Assembly: GCF_001556105.1 (NCBI RefSeq) | Contig: NZ_LSIF01000062.1 | Span: 1 to 60,482 of the forward strand | Length of the DNA: 60,482 nt | Source: Pseudoxanthomonas mexicana | GTDB taxonomy: Bacteria; Pseudomonadota; Gammaproteobacteria; Xanthomonadales; Xanthomonadaceae | Reading direction: 5' to 3' | Shown here: positions 49,052 to 56,786 of the stretch, in pieces | Layout: each line of letters begins with the position of its first letter | How positions within the stretch are numbered: the stretch's first letter is position 1 | Notes under the pieces: generated by a model | What the model saw: the letters and a program-made list of their open reading frames with translations, nothing else | What the model was told of the DNA's origin: nothing | Databases searched by the model: none | Translations under genes and position numbers: made by a program

Positions 49052-49718
49052 CGCGCTTGCCCTTCGGCGGCACACCGGCGAGGGCGCGCTGGTAAGAGGG
49101 CTGCAACTCGTCCTGCGCCGCCACGTCCATGCCGAGTTCGCGGACGCGGCCGTCGAACAGGCTGTAAACCCAGCCGTGGATGGCGAGGGGCTGTCCACGC
49201 GCCCAGGCATCCTGCACGACCGTGGTCTGGCCTACATTGAACACCTGCTCGATGACGTTGAGCTCGCACAGTCGCGCGTGGCGCAGCGATTCGGTATCGA
49301 CCTGCGCCAGCAATGCATCGTGTTTCAGTGCCACGTCGGCGACATGACGCAGCCAATTGTCGGCCAGGCCCACGCGCAACCCGGTCATCGCCGCATGCAC
49401 GCCGCCGCAGCCGTAGTGGCCGACCAGCAGGATATGTTCGACCTTGAGGATGTCGACGGCGAACTGGATCACCGACAGCGCATTGAGGTCACCATGCGAC
49501 ATGACGTTGGCGATGTTGCGGTGGACGAACACCTCGCCCGGGTCCAGGCCCAGGATCTGGTTGGCCGGCACGCGCGAATCGGAGCAACCGATCCACAGGT
49601 AGCGCGGCGACTGCTGCTGCGACAACCGCTTGAAGAAGCCGGGGTCCTCCTGCTTGATGCGGGCGGCCCAGTCGCGGTTGTTCTGCAGCAGTTGTGCGAG
49701 TTCGGAAAGGTCGGACAT
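49044..49718 (-). CDS. can: Beta-class carbonic anhydrase
   Basis: A 224-residue Zn enzyme interconverting CO2 and bicarbonate. The zinc ligands are Cys45, His101 and Cys104, with the catalytic dyad Asp47-Arg49 in CSDSRVP; the layout GHYGCGGVHAA is standard. No signal peptide, so cytoplasmic. Unusually it lies inside the kynurenine cluster, 15 bp after the aldehyde dehydrogenase and overlapping the deaminase by 8 bp. CO2 is released by the ACMS decarboxylase encoded further along, so hydration of that CO2 is a possible reason for the linkage; it may instead be the cell's general enzyme. Confidence 0.94.
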   Translation of the reverse strand: MSDLSELAQLLQNNRDWAARIKQEDPGFFKRLSQQQSPRYLWIGCSDSRVPANQILGLDPGEVFVHRNIANVMSHGDLNALSVIQFAVDILKVEHILLVGHYGCGGVHAAMTGLRVGLADNWLRHVADVALKHDALLAQVDTESLRHARLCELNVIEQVFNVGQTTVVQDAWARGQPLAIHGWVYSLFDGRVRELGMDVAAQDELQPSYQRALAGVPPKGKRDE

Positions 49719-49733
49719 TCGGTTCGATGATCC

Positions 49734-51161
49734 TCAGCGCAACGCCACGCAGACGTTCTTGGGTTCGGTGAAGAAACGCATGGCCTCCAGGCCGCCTTCG
49801 CGGCCCAGGCCGGACGCACCCGTGCCGCCAAAGGGCGTGCGCAGGTCGCGCGTCATCCAGGTGTTGATCCAGACGATGCCCGCGCGCAGCTGCGCGGCCA
49901 GTCGATGGGCGCGGTCCAGATCGCGCGTCCACACGGTCGCGGCCAGCCCGTAGTCGCTGGCGTTGGCGAGGGCCAGCGCGTCCGCTTCGTTCTCGAACGA
50001 TTGCAGGGTGACCACCGGGCCGAAGATTTCTTCCCGGTTGCTGGTGGCCCCGGGTCCCAGCCCATCGATCACGGTGGGTGCGATGTACCAGCCCGGCCGG
50101 TCCACGGCGTGGCCACCGGCGAGCAGGCGACCGCCTTCCTGGCGGGCGCGCTGGATGCAGGCCAGCACCTTCTCGAAATGCGCCTGCGACACCATGGCGC
50201 CGAGGCGCGTGGCAGGGTCGTCGAGCGGGCCGGCTTTCAGGTCGCGGACGCGTTCGAGCAAGGCATCGCGGAATTCGTCGTAGATCGCCTGCTGCACCAG
50301 CAGCCGTGACCCGCACAGGCAGATCTGGCCCGCGTTCTGGAAAGCGGAGCGGAGCAGGGTGTCGAGGTGCGTGCGCCAGTCGCTGTTGGCGAAGACGAGC
50401 GTCGCGTTCTTGCCGCCCAGCTCCAGCGACACTTTCTTGAGCTGCGGACCGGCCAGTCCCGCAATGCGCCGTCCCACCACCGTGCTGCCGGTGAACGACA
50501 CCGCCTTGACGGTGGGATGCAGCACCAGCGGCTCGCCGACGGCAGGACCCGTTCCATGCACGATGTTCAGTACGCCGCGCGGCAGGCCGATCTCGGCCGC
50601 CAGTTCGCCCAGCAGGGTGGCGGTGGCCGGGGTGATCTCCGACGGCTTGGCCACCACCGTGTTGCCTGCCGCCAGCGCGGGCGCGATCTTCCAGGTGAAC
50701 AGATAGAGCGGCAGGTTCCAGGGCGATATCGTGGCGACCACCCCCAGCGGCTGCCGGAGGGTGTAGTTCAAGCCGGCCTCGCCATGGTGGGATTCGCTGG
50801 CGAACTGGGTGGCCGCGTGCGCGAAGAAGCGCACGTTGGCAATGGCGCGCGGGATTTCGATGTCGCGGGCCAGCGCCAACGGCTTGCCGGTGTCGCGCGA
50901 TTCTGCGGCGGCGAACGCGTCGCGCCGCTGTTCCAGGGCGTCGGCCAGTTTCTCCAGCCAGCGCGACCGCTCGCTCGTCGTGAGCGCTGCCCACGCGGGG
51001 AAGGCCGCCTCGGCAGCCTGCACGGCCAGCAGCGCGTCGTTCTCGCTGCCATCGGCGACCTCGGCATAGATCTGGCCAGACGCCGGTTCGAACACGGGAC
51101 GCCAGGCGCTGCCGGGGCGCGGTTCGCCTTCGATGAAGTGGCCGAAGCGGTCCATGTCCAT
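49734..51161 (-). CDS. Aldehyde dehydrogenase, probable 2-aminomuconate 6-semialdehyde dehydrogenase
   Basis: A 475-residue NAD(P)-dependent aldehyde dehydrogenase. The catalytic Cys281 is in NAGQICLC, the general base Glu247 in SLELGGKN, and ISPWNLPLYLFTWK is the substrate/cofactor region common to hydroxymuconic and aminomuconic semialdehyde dehydrogenases. Given the neighbours, oxidation of 2-aminomuconate 6-semialdehyde to 2-aminomuconate is the likely reaction. An alternative start is the second Met (51155). It follows the SDR gene by 38 bp. Confidence 0.9.
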   Translation of the reverse strand: MDMDRFGHFIEGEPRPGSAWRPVFEPASGQIYAEVADGSENDALLAVQAAEAAFPAWAALTTSERSRWLEKLADALEQRRDAFAAAESRDTGKPLALARDIEIPRAIANVRFFAHAATQFASESHHGEAGLNYTLRQPLGVVATISPWNLPLYLFTWKIAPALAAGNTVVAKPSEITPATATLLGELAAEIGLPRGVLNIVHGTGPAVGEPLVLHPTVKAVSFTGSTVVGRRIAGLAGPQLKKVSLELGGKNATLVFANSDWRTHLDTLLRSAFQNAGQICLCGSRLLVQQAIYDEFRDALLERVRDLKAGPLDDPATRLGAMVSQAHFEKVLACIQRARQEGGRLLAGGHAVDRPGWYIAPTVIDGLGPGATSNREEIFGPVVTLQSFENEADALALANASDYGLAATVWTRDLDRAHRLAAQLRAGIVWINTWMTRDLRTPFGGTGASGLGREGGLEAMRFFTEPKNVCVALR

Positions 51162-51199
51162 TAGCTTAACCCGGCTGGCAAGCCCCCCGTCCGGGGCCC

Positions 51200-51988
51200 T
51201 CAGATCGATTGCATGCGGCCGCCGTCCACCGCCAGGCTGACGCCGGTGATGTAGCCGGCGGCGGGCGAGGCGAGGAAGGCGATGGCTGAGGCGATCTCGC
51301 CGGGCTCGGCAAACCGACCGGCCGGCACCGTGGCGAGCATCGCCGCGCTGATGGCTGCCTCCTCCTTGCCGGTGGACTGCACGCGGTCGCGCAGGATCTG
51401 ATCCAGCCGCTGCGTGCGCGTATAGCCCGGCAGCACGTTGTTGACGGTGATGCCGTCGGCACCCAGCTCCTTCGACAGCGTCTTGGCCCAGCTCGCCACG
51501 GCGCCACGGATGGTGTTGGAAACGCCGAGGTTGGCGATGGGTTCCTTTACCGAGGTGGAGACGACGTTGACGATGCGGCCCCAGCCGGCGATGCGCATGC
51601 CGGGGACCGCCGCCTGCGCGAGGACGTGGTTCGCGAGCAGGTGCCGTTGGAAGGCCGCCAGGAAATCGTCGGCCACGGCCTCGATGGCACGTCCCGCGGG
51701 CGGCCCGCCGGAGTTGTTGACCAGAACGTGGATCGGGCTTGCCGCTGCGAGTGCCGACACCTTGGCCTGCAATGCATCGGCGTCGGCGACGTCGACCGCG
51801 ATGCTGCCGTGGTGCTGTCCGCTGACGGTACGGGGCAGGCCAGCGGCGGCCTCCGCCAGTACGTCTGCACGGCGTGCCAACACGGTGACGTTCGCGCCGA
51901 GCAGGGCGAGTTCATGTGCCGCCGCGCGGCCTATGCCTTCCGACGCGCCACAGACGAGGGCATGCCGGCCGGCGAGGTTGAGGTCCAT
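51200..51988 (-). CDS. SDR family protein lacking the canonical Tyr-Lys pair
   Basis: A 262-residue Rossmann protein of the short-chain dehydrogenase fold. The dinucleotide motif GASEGIG (14-20) and NNSGG (91-95) are present, as is Ser144. At the exact usual spacing the catalytic Tyr is replaced by Ser157 and the Lys by Arg161 (VSNTIRGAV), which matches a divergent BKR-like SDR subgroup. It is the first gene of the kynurenine cluster. Either it uses another mechanism, binds a nucleotide without classical catalysis, or acts on a pathway intermediate; the substrate is unknown. Confidence 0.88.
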   Translation of the reverse strand: MDLNLAGRHALVCGASEGIGRAAAHELALLGANVTVLARRADVLAEAAAGLPRTVSGQHHGSIAVDVADADALQAKVSALAAASPIHVLVNNSGGPPAGRAIEAVADDFLAAFQRHLLANHVLAQAAVPGMRIAGWGRIVNVVSTSVKEPIANLGVSNTIRGAVASWAKTLSKELGADGITVNNVLPGYTRTQRLDQILRDRVQSTGKEEAAISAAMLATVPAGRFAEPGEIASAIAFLASPAAGYITGVSLAVDGGRMQSI

Positions 51989-52036
51989 GCGTCATTCCCA
52001 GCAAAGCGAGGCGCCGAGTGTAGCCCCGCGGGGTGT

Positions 52037-52101
52037 GTGGGAGCGACGTAGGTCGCGATGCTTTTCCTGGGGTACCGCTTCGCGACTTACGTCGCTCCCA
52101 C
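52037..52101. repeat. REP-like inverted repeat overlapping the paiB 3' end
   Basis: Two 22-bp arms (52037-52058, starting GTGGGAGCGACG, and 52080-52101, ending GTCGCTCCCAC) are reverse complements with one mismatch, separated by 21 bp. The sequence type (GTGGGAGCGAC...GTCGCGA) recurs as an extragenic palindrome in Xanthomonadaceae and Pseudomonas, from memory. The right arm encodes the last residues and stop of the PaiB-like protein. Confidence 0.8.
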
Positions 52102-52731
52102 GCCGTCTTTCCGGCGGGCCAGGCGTTCGCGCATCAAGTCCGAGACCGCCAGATTGTTTTCCCCACCCAGTCTCTGCAGTGCCGAGGCAGCTCCGTCGAC
52201 ATTGGCGACCGGATGGTTCTGGCTCAGCTTGAACTTCAGCTCGACGCGTTCTACGTCGAAGCGGAAGCCGATGATCCCCCGCAGCTGGCGGACGTGGTCG
52301 TCGCGGTCGTGCTCGAAGCGCCAGTCGTTGCCCGCGTGGGCTTCATTGACCTGGCTGAGGCGATCGACGATCGAGGCCAGCATGCCGGTGTCTTCCGTCG
52401 TTTCCAGCACGCCATGCAGGTGCGCGACGGCGTAGTTCCAGGTTGGCACGCGGGCGGCTTCTTCCTTGTCTGCGTACCAGCCCGGCGACAGGTAGGCGTG
52501 CGGACCGTGCACGATCAGCAGGGCGGGACCGGCATGGCGGGCCTGCGGATTCGGCTTCGCCCAATGGCCTTCGATGACGATCCGGTCGCCGTCGCGTGCG
52601 TAGAGCACCGGCAGGTGGCTGACCACGGGCACGCCGTCGGCGACGGTGACCAGGGTGACGAACGAGTCGCGCGCGATCAGCCGGTCGAGTTCGGCCAGAT
52701 CGGTTTCGACGAACGCACGCGGCGTGTACAT
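52087..52731 (-). CDS. PaiB-like FMN-binding protein
   Basis: A 214-residue protein of the FMN-binding negative transcriptional regulator (PaiB) family, a split-barrel flavin-binding fold. MYTPRAFVETDLAELDRLI, then SFVTLVTVADGVPVVSHLPVL and the central WHGxL-type region (LHGVLE, TWNYAVAHLHG) match the family. Despite the name, DNA binding is not evident in the sequence. The final residues (DGVGAT) and stop are encoded by the REP-like repeat at 52037-52101. It lies 7 bp after the 102-residue protein gene and probably belongs to the asnS transcript. Confidence 0.85.
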   Translation of the reverse strand: MYTPRAFVETDLAELDRLIARDSFVTLVTVADGVPVVSHLPVLYARDGDRIVIEGHWAKPNPQARHAGPALLIVHGPHAYLSPGWYADKEEAARVPTWNYAVAHLHGVLETTEDTGMLASIVDRLSQVNEAHAGNDWRFEHDRDDHVRQLRGIIGFRFDVERVELKFKLSQNHPVANVDGAASALQRLGGENNLAVSDLMRERLARRKDGVGAT

Positions 52732-52738
52732 GGCCGGA

Positions 52739-53047
52739 TCAGGCGCGTGCGCCGAGCGACTGCACCATCTGCGGCACCAGCGCGGCGTCGTCGTCGCCCT
52801 GCGGGGGCTGCACGCCCGCCAGCGAGAAGCCGCGCATCAGTGCGTCGTCTTCGTCCAGACCATCGAATGCGACGAACTCCGCGTCGAACAGCGCCGCGCG
52901 GGCGCTGTCTTCGCTGTCATAGGCGAGCGTATTGCCATCGCTGTCCAGTACTTCGGCAGTGCCGGCGTCCAGCAGATGCAGGCGCGCCCAGATCAGCGTG
53001 CGGCCGAGGGATGCGAGGTACCAGTCTTCCCGGATGAACGGATTCAT
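52739..53047 (-). CDS. Conserved small acidic protein of unknown function
   Basis: A 102-residue acidic cytoplasmic protein beginning MNPFIREDWYLASLGRTLIW. The middle part (VLDSDGNTLAYDSEDSARAALFDAEFVAFDGLDEDDA) is rich in Asp/Glu. The ATG at 53047 overlaps the stop of the membrane protein gene (ATGA), so the two are translated together. I recognise no domain; the linkage to asnS is conserved-looking but I could not check it. Confidence 0.6.
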   Translation of the reverse strand: MNPFIREDWYLASLGRTLIWARLHLLDAGTAEVLDSDGNTLAYDSEDSARAALFDAEFVAFDGLDEDDALMRGFSLAGVQPPQGDDDAALVPQMVQSLGARA

Positions 53048-53349
53048 GCGAAGGCCTCCGCCCACAGCGCCAGCAGGCCGGCCATCGATAGGCCGACCAT
53101 GATCACGCATAGCGAGATCCGTGCCGGTGTCGCGAGGCCGGACAGCGAGGTGTCGGTGATCTGCCGGTAGTCGCCGGCCAGCAGCCAGCGCAGCGCGACC
53201 GGCTTGAGGAAGGCGCCTTCGCCCCATTGCGCACCGAGCGCGCCGTGGCGATCGCGGATGTGCACCAGCGTCAGTGGCCAGAAAATGACGAAGGCGCAGA
53301 AGCCGGCGATGGCGACACCGACGAAGCACAGGGCGAAGAACAGGATCAT
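53044..53349 (-). CDS. Small membrane protein of unknown function
   Basis: A 101-residue protein with two predicted transmembrane helices (about residues 1-25 and 75-97) and a polar middle segment (HIRDRHGALGAQWGEGAFLKP). Its ATG overlaps the stop of asnS by one base (TGATG), and its own stop overlaps the next gene (ATGA), giving tight coupling in an asnS operon. No recognised family. Confidence 0.65.
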   Translation of the reverse strand: MILFFALCFVGVAIAGFCAFVIFWPLTLVHIRDRHGALGAQWGEGAFLKPVALRWLLAGDYRQITDTSLSGLATPARISLCVIMVGLSMAGLLALWAEAFA

Positions 53350-54749
53350 CAGAACTCCGCGTTGCCCGGCGCACGCGGGTAGGCGATGGCGTCACGGATG
53401 TTGGACAGCCCGCAGACGTACACCACCAGCCGCTCGAAGCCGAGGCCGAAGCCGGCATGCGGCACCGAACCGTAACGACGGAAGTCGCGATACCAGCCGT
53501 AATGCGCCGGATCCAGGCCGAACTGCGCCATGCGAGCGTCCAGCACGTCCAGGCGCTCCTCACGCTGGCTTCCGCCGATGATCTCGCCGATGCCCGGCGC
53601 CAGCACGTCCATCGCCGCGACGGTCTTGCCGTCGTCGTTCAGGCGCATGTAGAACGCCTTGAAGTGTTCGGGATAGTTGGTCACCACCACCGGCCGGCCG
53701 ACGTGCTGCTCGGTCAGCCATCGCTCGTGTTCGGTCTGCAGGTCCAGGCCCCATTCGACCGGGAACTCGAACTTCTGCCCCGACTTCTGCAGCAGTGAGA
53801 TCGCGTCGGTGTAGTCGATGCGCTCGAACGGCGAGTTGACGAAGGCTTCCAGGCGGGTCAACGCAGTTGGCTCGACGCGCTCGGCGATGAAGGCGATGTC
53901 GTCTGCACGCTCACTGAGCACGGCGCGGAAGAGGTACTTCAGGAAGTCCTCGGCCAGCTGCGCGTTGGCGGCCAGGTCGTTGAACGCGACTTCCGGTTCG
54001 ATCATCCAGAACTCGGCCAGGTGACGCGTGGTGTTGCTGTTCTCGGCGCGGAACGTCGGGCCGAAGGTGTAGACCTTGCTCATGGCCAGCGCATACGCCT
54101 CGGCGTTGAGCTGTCCGGACACGGTCAGGAACGTTTCCTTGCCGAAGAAGTCACGGGAAAAATCCACCGCGCCTTCCTTGTCGCGCGGCAGGTTGACCAT
54201 GTCCAGCGTGGACACGCGGAACATCTGGCCGGCGCCTTCGGCATCGGAGGTGGTGATGATCGGCGTGCTGATCCAGAAGTAGCCGTTCTCGTGGAAGAAG
54301 CGGTGCACCGCCTGCGCCAGCGAGTTGCGGATGCGGGTGACCGCGCCGAACAGGTTGGTGCGCGGGCGCAGGTGGGCGAACTCGCGCAGGTACTCCAGCG
54401 AATGCTGCTTGGGCTGCATGGGGTAGGTGAGGGGGTCTTCCACCCAGCCCACCACCTCGATGGACGAGGCCTGGATCTCGAAACTCTGGCCCTGGCCCTG
54501 CGAGGCCACCAGCGTGCCGGTAGCGACGACCGCACAGCCGGTGGTCAGGTGCTTGATCTCGGATTCGTAGTTGACCAGCGAGTCGGGCGCCACCACCTGG
54601 ATCGGCGCGAAGCACGAGCCGTCGCTGACGTTGACGAAGGACAGGCCCGCCTTGGAATCGCGCCGCGTGCGCACCCAGCCGCGCACCGTGACTTCGCCGC
54701 CGGCCGGGAGCTTGCCCGCCAGCGCATGTTCGACGCTCACCACCGTCAT
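53349..54749 (-). CDS. asnS: Asparaginyl-tRNA synthetase
   Basis: A 466-residue class II aminoacyl-tRNA synthetase. The N-terminal OB-fold anticodon-binding domain (about 15-100; [19 protein letters not shown]) is followed by the catalytic core with motif 2 in [20 protein letters not shown] and motif 3 in [15 protein letters not shown]. The C-terminus [13 protein letters not shown] is typical of AsnRS. The asparagine-specific type is supported by length (466) and by motif 2. It is divergent from the IscA/ErpA-type gene (111-bp gap). Confidence 0.96.
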   Translation of the reverse strand: MTVVSVEHALAGKLPAGGEVTVRGWVRTRRDSKAGLSFVNVSDGSCFAPIQVVAPDSLVNYESEIKHLTTGCAVVATGTLVASQGQGQSFEIQASSIEVVGWVEDPLTYPMQPKQHSLEYLREFAHLRPRTNLFGAVTRIRNSLAQAVHRFFHENGYFWISTPIITTSDAEGAGQMFRVSTLDMVNLPRDKEGAVDFSRDFFGKETFLTVSGQLNAEAYALAMSKVYTFGPTFRAENSNTTRHLAEFWMIEPEVAFNDLAANAQLAEDFLKYLFRAVLSERADDIAFIAERVEPTALTRLEAFVNSPFERIDYTDAISLLQKSGQKFEFPVEWGLDLQTEHERWLTEQHVGRPVVVTNYPEHFKAFYMRLNDDGKTVAAMDVLAPGIGEIIGGSQREERLDVLDARMAQFGLDPAHYGWYRDFRRYGSVPHAGFGLGFERLVVYVCGLSNIRDAIAYPRAPGNAEF

Positions 54750-54860
54750 GGCTTGAATCCTTCGATAACAGACTTATTGATGGAACGCGGAGTTTACAAG
54801 AGCCGCGCAGCCCTCGGCATGCCGGTGGCTATAATCGTCCGCGTCGCATAGGAGATACGC

Positions 54861-55199
54861 ATGGCCATCACCCTGACCCCGGTTGCACTCGAACGCGTGC
54901 AGCGTTTCGTCGAGCAGACGCCGTCGGCGCTGGGCCTGCGCTTCGGCGTGACCCGCACCGGCTGTTCCGGCTGGGGCCATGTGGCCGACCTGGCCCGCGA
55001 CGAGCGCGAAGGCGACACGGTGTTCGAGTTCGGGGGCGTGAAGATCTACGTCGACGCCACCAGCCTGCCGCTGGTCGACGGCACCGAGATCGACTTCGCC
55101 AAGCAGGGCCTGTCCGAGACCTTCATGTTCCGGAACCCGAACGCGGCTGCCGAATGCGGCTGTGGCGAGAGCTTCACCACCACGGCTGACGCCGCCTGA
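54861..55199 (+). CDS. IscA/ErpA-type iron-sulfur cluster carrier
   Basis: A 112-residue A-type Fe-S carrier. The three ligand cysteines are Cys35 (RTGCSGWG), Cys99 and Cys101 (ECGCGESF). The N-terminus MAITLTPVALERVQRFVEQ is typical. It would take Fe-S clusters from a scaffold and pass them to apoproteins. A TATAAT hexamer lies at 54830-54835, 26 bp before the ATG; a -35 is not clear. No isc or suf genes are nearby, so whether it is IscA or ErpA cannot be decided. Confidence 0.88.
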   Translation: MAITLTPVALERVQRFVEQTPSALGLRFGVTRTGCSGWGHVADLARDEREGDTVFEFGGVKIYVDATSLPLVDGTEIDFAKQGLSETFMFRNPNAAAECGCGESFTTTADAA

Positions 55200-55216
55200 C
55201 ACGTCCAGGGGGTAGG

Positions 55217-55245
55217 TTGCCCCTAAGTGGTTGACCTGTCATACT
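55217..55245 (+). promoter_or_regulatory. Promoter of the rpsF-rpsR-rplI operon
   Basis: TTGCCC (55217-55222) and CATACT (55240-55245) are 17 bp apart and 123 bp before rpsF, giving a leader of about 115 nucleotides. Confidence 0.55.
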
Positions 55246-55324
55246 TTCCTGCTCCCGGAGGCCCGTCAGGCCGCCGGCTCCTCGCCCCACCGTGCCCGTT
55301 ACGGCCATCGGGGGGCTGTCCAGT

Positions 55325-55344
55325 CCGGCCTTTTTCCAGGCCGG
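55325..55344 (+). promoter_or_regulatory. Stem-loop in the rpsF leader, possible S6:S18 autoregulatory element
   Basis: CCGGCCT and AGGCCGG form a 7-bp stem with a TTTTCC loop 24 bases before the rpsF ATG. Many bacteria carry an S6:S18-binding leader with a CCG motif here. The position and the CCG are suggestive, but the rest of that structure was not matched, and no U-tract marks it as a terminator. Confidence 0.4.
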
Positions 55345-55368
55345 GCCCACATCCGAAAGGTAAAAACG

Positions 55369-55794
55369 ATGCGTCACTATGAAGTCGTATTCCTGGTCCA
55401 CCCGGACCAGAGCGAGCAGGTGCCGGCCATGATCGAGCGCTACAAGGCGCTGATCGAGGGCGGCAACGGCACGATCCACCGTCTGGAAGACTGGGGCCGC
55501 CGCCAACTGGCGTACCCGATCCAGAACCTGGTGAAGGCCCACTACGTCCTGCTCAACATCGAAGCCGACCAGGCCGTGCTGAACGAACTGGTGGAAAGCT
55601 TCCGCTTCAACGATGCGGTGCTGCGCAACCTGGTCATCAAGCGCGATGGCCCGGACACCGAGCAGTCCCTGATCATGAAGAACAAGGACGAGAAGGGCGA
55701 CAAGCCCGAACGTGGCGAGCGTCGCCGCCGTGACGACGAAGAAGGCGAGGCCCCCGCTGCCTCGAACGATTCCGACAACGCCGAAGCCGCCTGA
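55369..55794 (+). CDS. rpsF: 30S ribosomal protein S6
   Basis: A 141-residue ribosomal protein S6. [21 protein letters not shown] and the Trp-Gly-Arg-Arg-Leu-Ala-Tyr-Pro-Ile block ([11 protein letters not shown]) are diagnostic. A C-terminal tail of about 40 residues (from about 100) is rich in Lys, Glu and Arg. The ATG at 55369 gives the usual N-terminus; upstream in-frame codons lie in the leader. First gene of the operon. Confidence 0.97.
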   Translation: MRHYEVVFLVHPDQSEQVPAMIERYKALIEGGNGTIHRLEDWGRRQLAYPIQNLVKAHYVLLNIEADQAVLNELVESFRFNDAVLRNLVIKRDGPDTEQSLIMKNKDEKGDKPERGERRRRDDEEGEAPAASNDSDNAEAA

Positions 55795-55805
55795 GGAGCA
55801 CACCC

Positions 55806-56036
55806 ATGTCCAAGTTCTTCCGCCGCCGCAAGTTCTGCAAGTTCACCGCCGAAGGCGTGAAAGAGATCGACTACAAGGATCTCAACACCCTGCGCCAGTA
55901 CCTGACCGAGAACGGCAAGATCGTCCCGAGCCGCGTCACCGGCACCAAGTCCCGCTATCAGCGTCAGCTGTCCGCCGCGGTCAAGCGCGCCCGTTTCCTG
56001 GCGCTGATCCCGTACACGGACAACCACGACGTGTAA
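55806..56036 (+). CDS. rpsR: 30S ribosomal protein S18
   Basis: A 76-residue protein beginning [19 protein letters not shown] with the basic S18 body ([23 protein letters not shown]). It lies 11 bp after rpsF, and a stem-loop follows before rplI. No priB gene lies between rpsF and rpsR, unlike in E. coli. Confidence 0.97.
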   Translation: MSKFFRRRKFCKFTAEGVKEIDYKDLNTLRQYLTENGKIVPSRVTGTKSRYQRQLSAAVKRARFLALIPYTDNHDV

Positions 56037-56042
56037 TCCAGG

Positions 56043-56069
56043 ACCTCCCTGCACAGGGAGGTTCTTCTT
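56043..56069 (+). terminator. Stem-loop between rpsR and rplI
   Basis: ACCTCCCT, a GCAC loop and AGGGAGGT form a perfect 8-bp stem followed by TCTTCTTT. It would partly terminate before rplI, perhaps setting lower L9 transcript levels. Confidence 0.65.
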
Positions 56070-56134
56070 TCCCACTGTCATTCGGACAGCCAATCGCTGC
56101 AGGCCCGCCCTGCTAACGAATACGGAGCAATACG

Positions 56135-56584
56135 ATGGAACTGATTCTTCTGCAGAAAGTGACCAACCTGGGTGTCCTGGGTGACAAGGTCAACGTGAAG
56201 CCTGGCTACGGCCGCAACTTCCTGGTGCCGCAGGGCAAGGCCGTGCCGGCGACCGCCGCCAATGTCGCCGAGTTCGAAGCCAAGCGGGCCGACTACGAAG
56301 CCAAGGCCAAGGCCGTGCATGACGACGCCGAAAGCCGCGCCGCCAAGCTGGAAGGCGCCAGCGTCACGATCACCGCCAACGCCGCGACCGAAGGCAAGCT
56401 GTTCGGTTCGGTCGGCCCGCGCGACATTGCCGACGCCTTCACGGCTGCCGGCCTGCCGCTCGAGAAGAGCGAAGTCATCATGGGCGAAGGCGCGCTGCGC
56501 AACATCGGCGAGTACGAGATCGTCGTGAAGCTGCACGCCGACGTGCACACGACCGTCAAGGTCGTGGTGCAGGCCGAAGCCTGA
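56135..56584 (+). CDS. rplI: 50S ribosomal protein L9
   Basis: A 149-residue L9 protein. The N-terminal domain [21 protein letters not shown], the [17 protein letters not shown] hinge and the long connecting helix (45-75) lead to the C-terminal rRNA-binding domain ([12 protein letters not shown]...). Length and order are typical. It is the last gene of the ribosomal operon and ends with a terminator. Confidence 0.97.
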   Translation: MELILLQKVTNLGVLGDKVNVKPGYGRNFLVPQGKAVPATAANVAEFEAKRADYEAKAKAVHDDAESRAAKLEGASVTITANAATEGKLFGSVGPRDIADAFTAAGLPLEKSEVIMGEGALRNIGEYEIVVKLHADVHTTVKVVVQAEA

Positions 56585-56616
56585 TCCACCCTCGCGCATC
56601 ATCCGTGATGCCGACA

Positions 56617-56648
56617 GACGGGCGCCGAAAGGCGCCCGTCCTGTTTTT
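56617..56648 (+). terminator. Intrinsic terminator after rplI
   Basis: GACGGGCGCC, a GAAA tetraloop and GGCGCCCGTC form a perfect 10-bp stem followed by CTGTTTTT. Confidence 0.93.
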
Positions 56649-56687
56649 GGAGCTCGTGTCCGTCTCAGTCGCTGAGATGCCCACCGG

Positions 56688-56696
56688 TTATCCACA
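56688..56696 (+). promoter_or_regulatory. Consensus DnaA box upstream of dnaB
   Basis: TTATCCACA is a perfect match to the DnaA-box consensus (TTATnCACA), 91 bp before the dnaB start. A second near-match follows within about 15 bp (TTATCTGCA). A single consensus box here suggests DnaA control of dnaB transcription and not an origin. Confidence 0.55.
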
Positions 56697-56786
56697 CACT
56701 TATCTGCAACACCCTCGGGCATGGACTGCCTACCATGGCCGGCCGTGCGAGCTTCCGCCTCGCATGCGCCGCAGGAGCTTTGCTTG

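Noticed and set aside
56688..56696. Chromosomal replication origin near the DnaA box
   Set aside because: Only one consensus box and a near-match are present, with no AT-rich unwinding region and no dnaA, dnaN or gidA/rpmH genes; regulation of dnaB is more likely.
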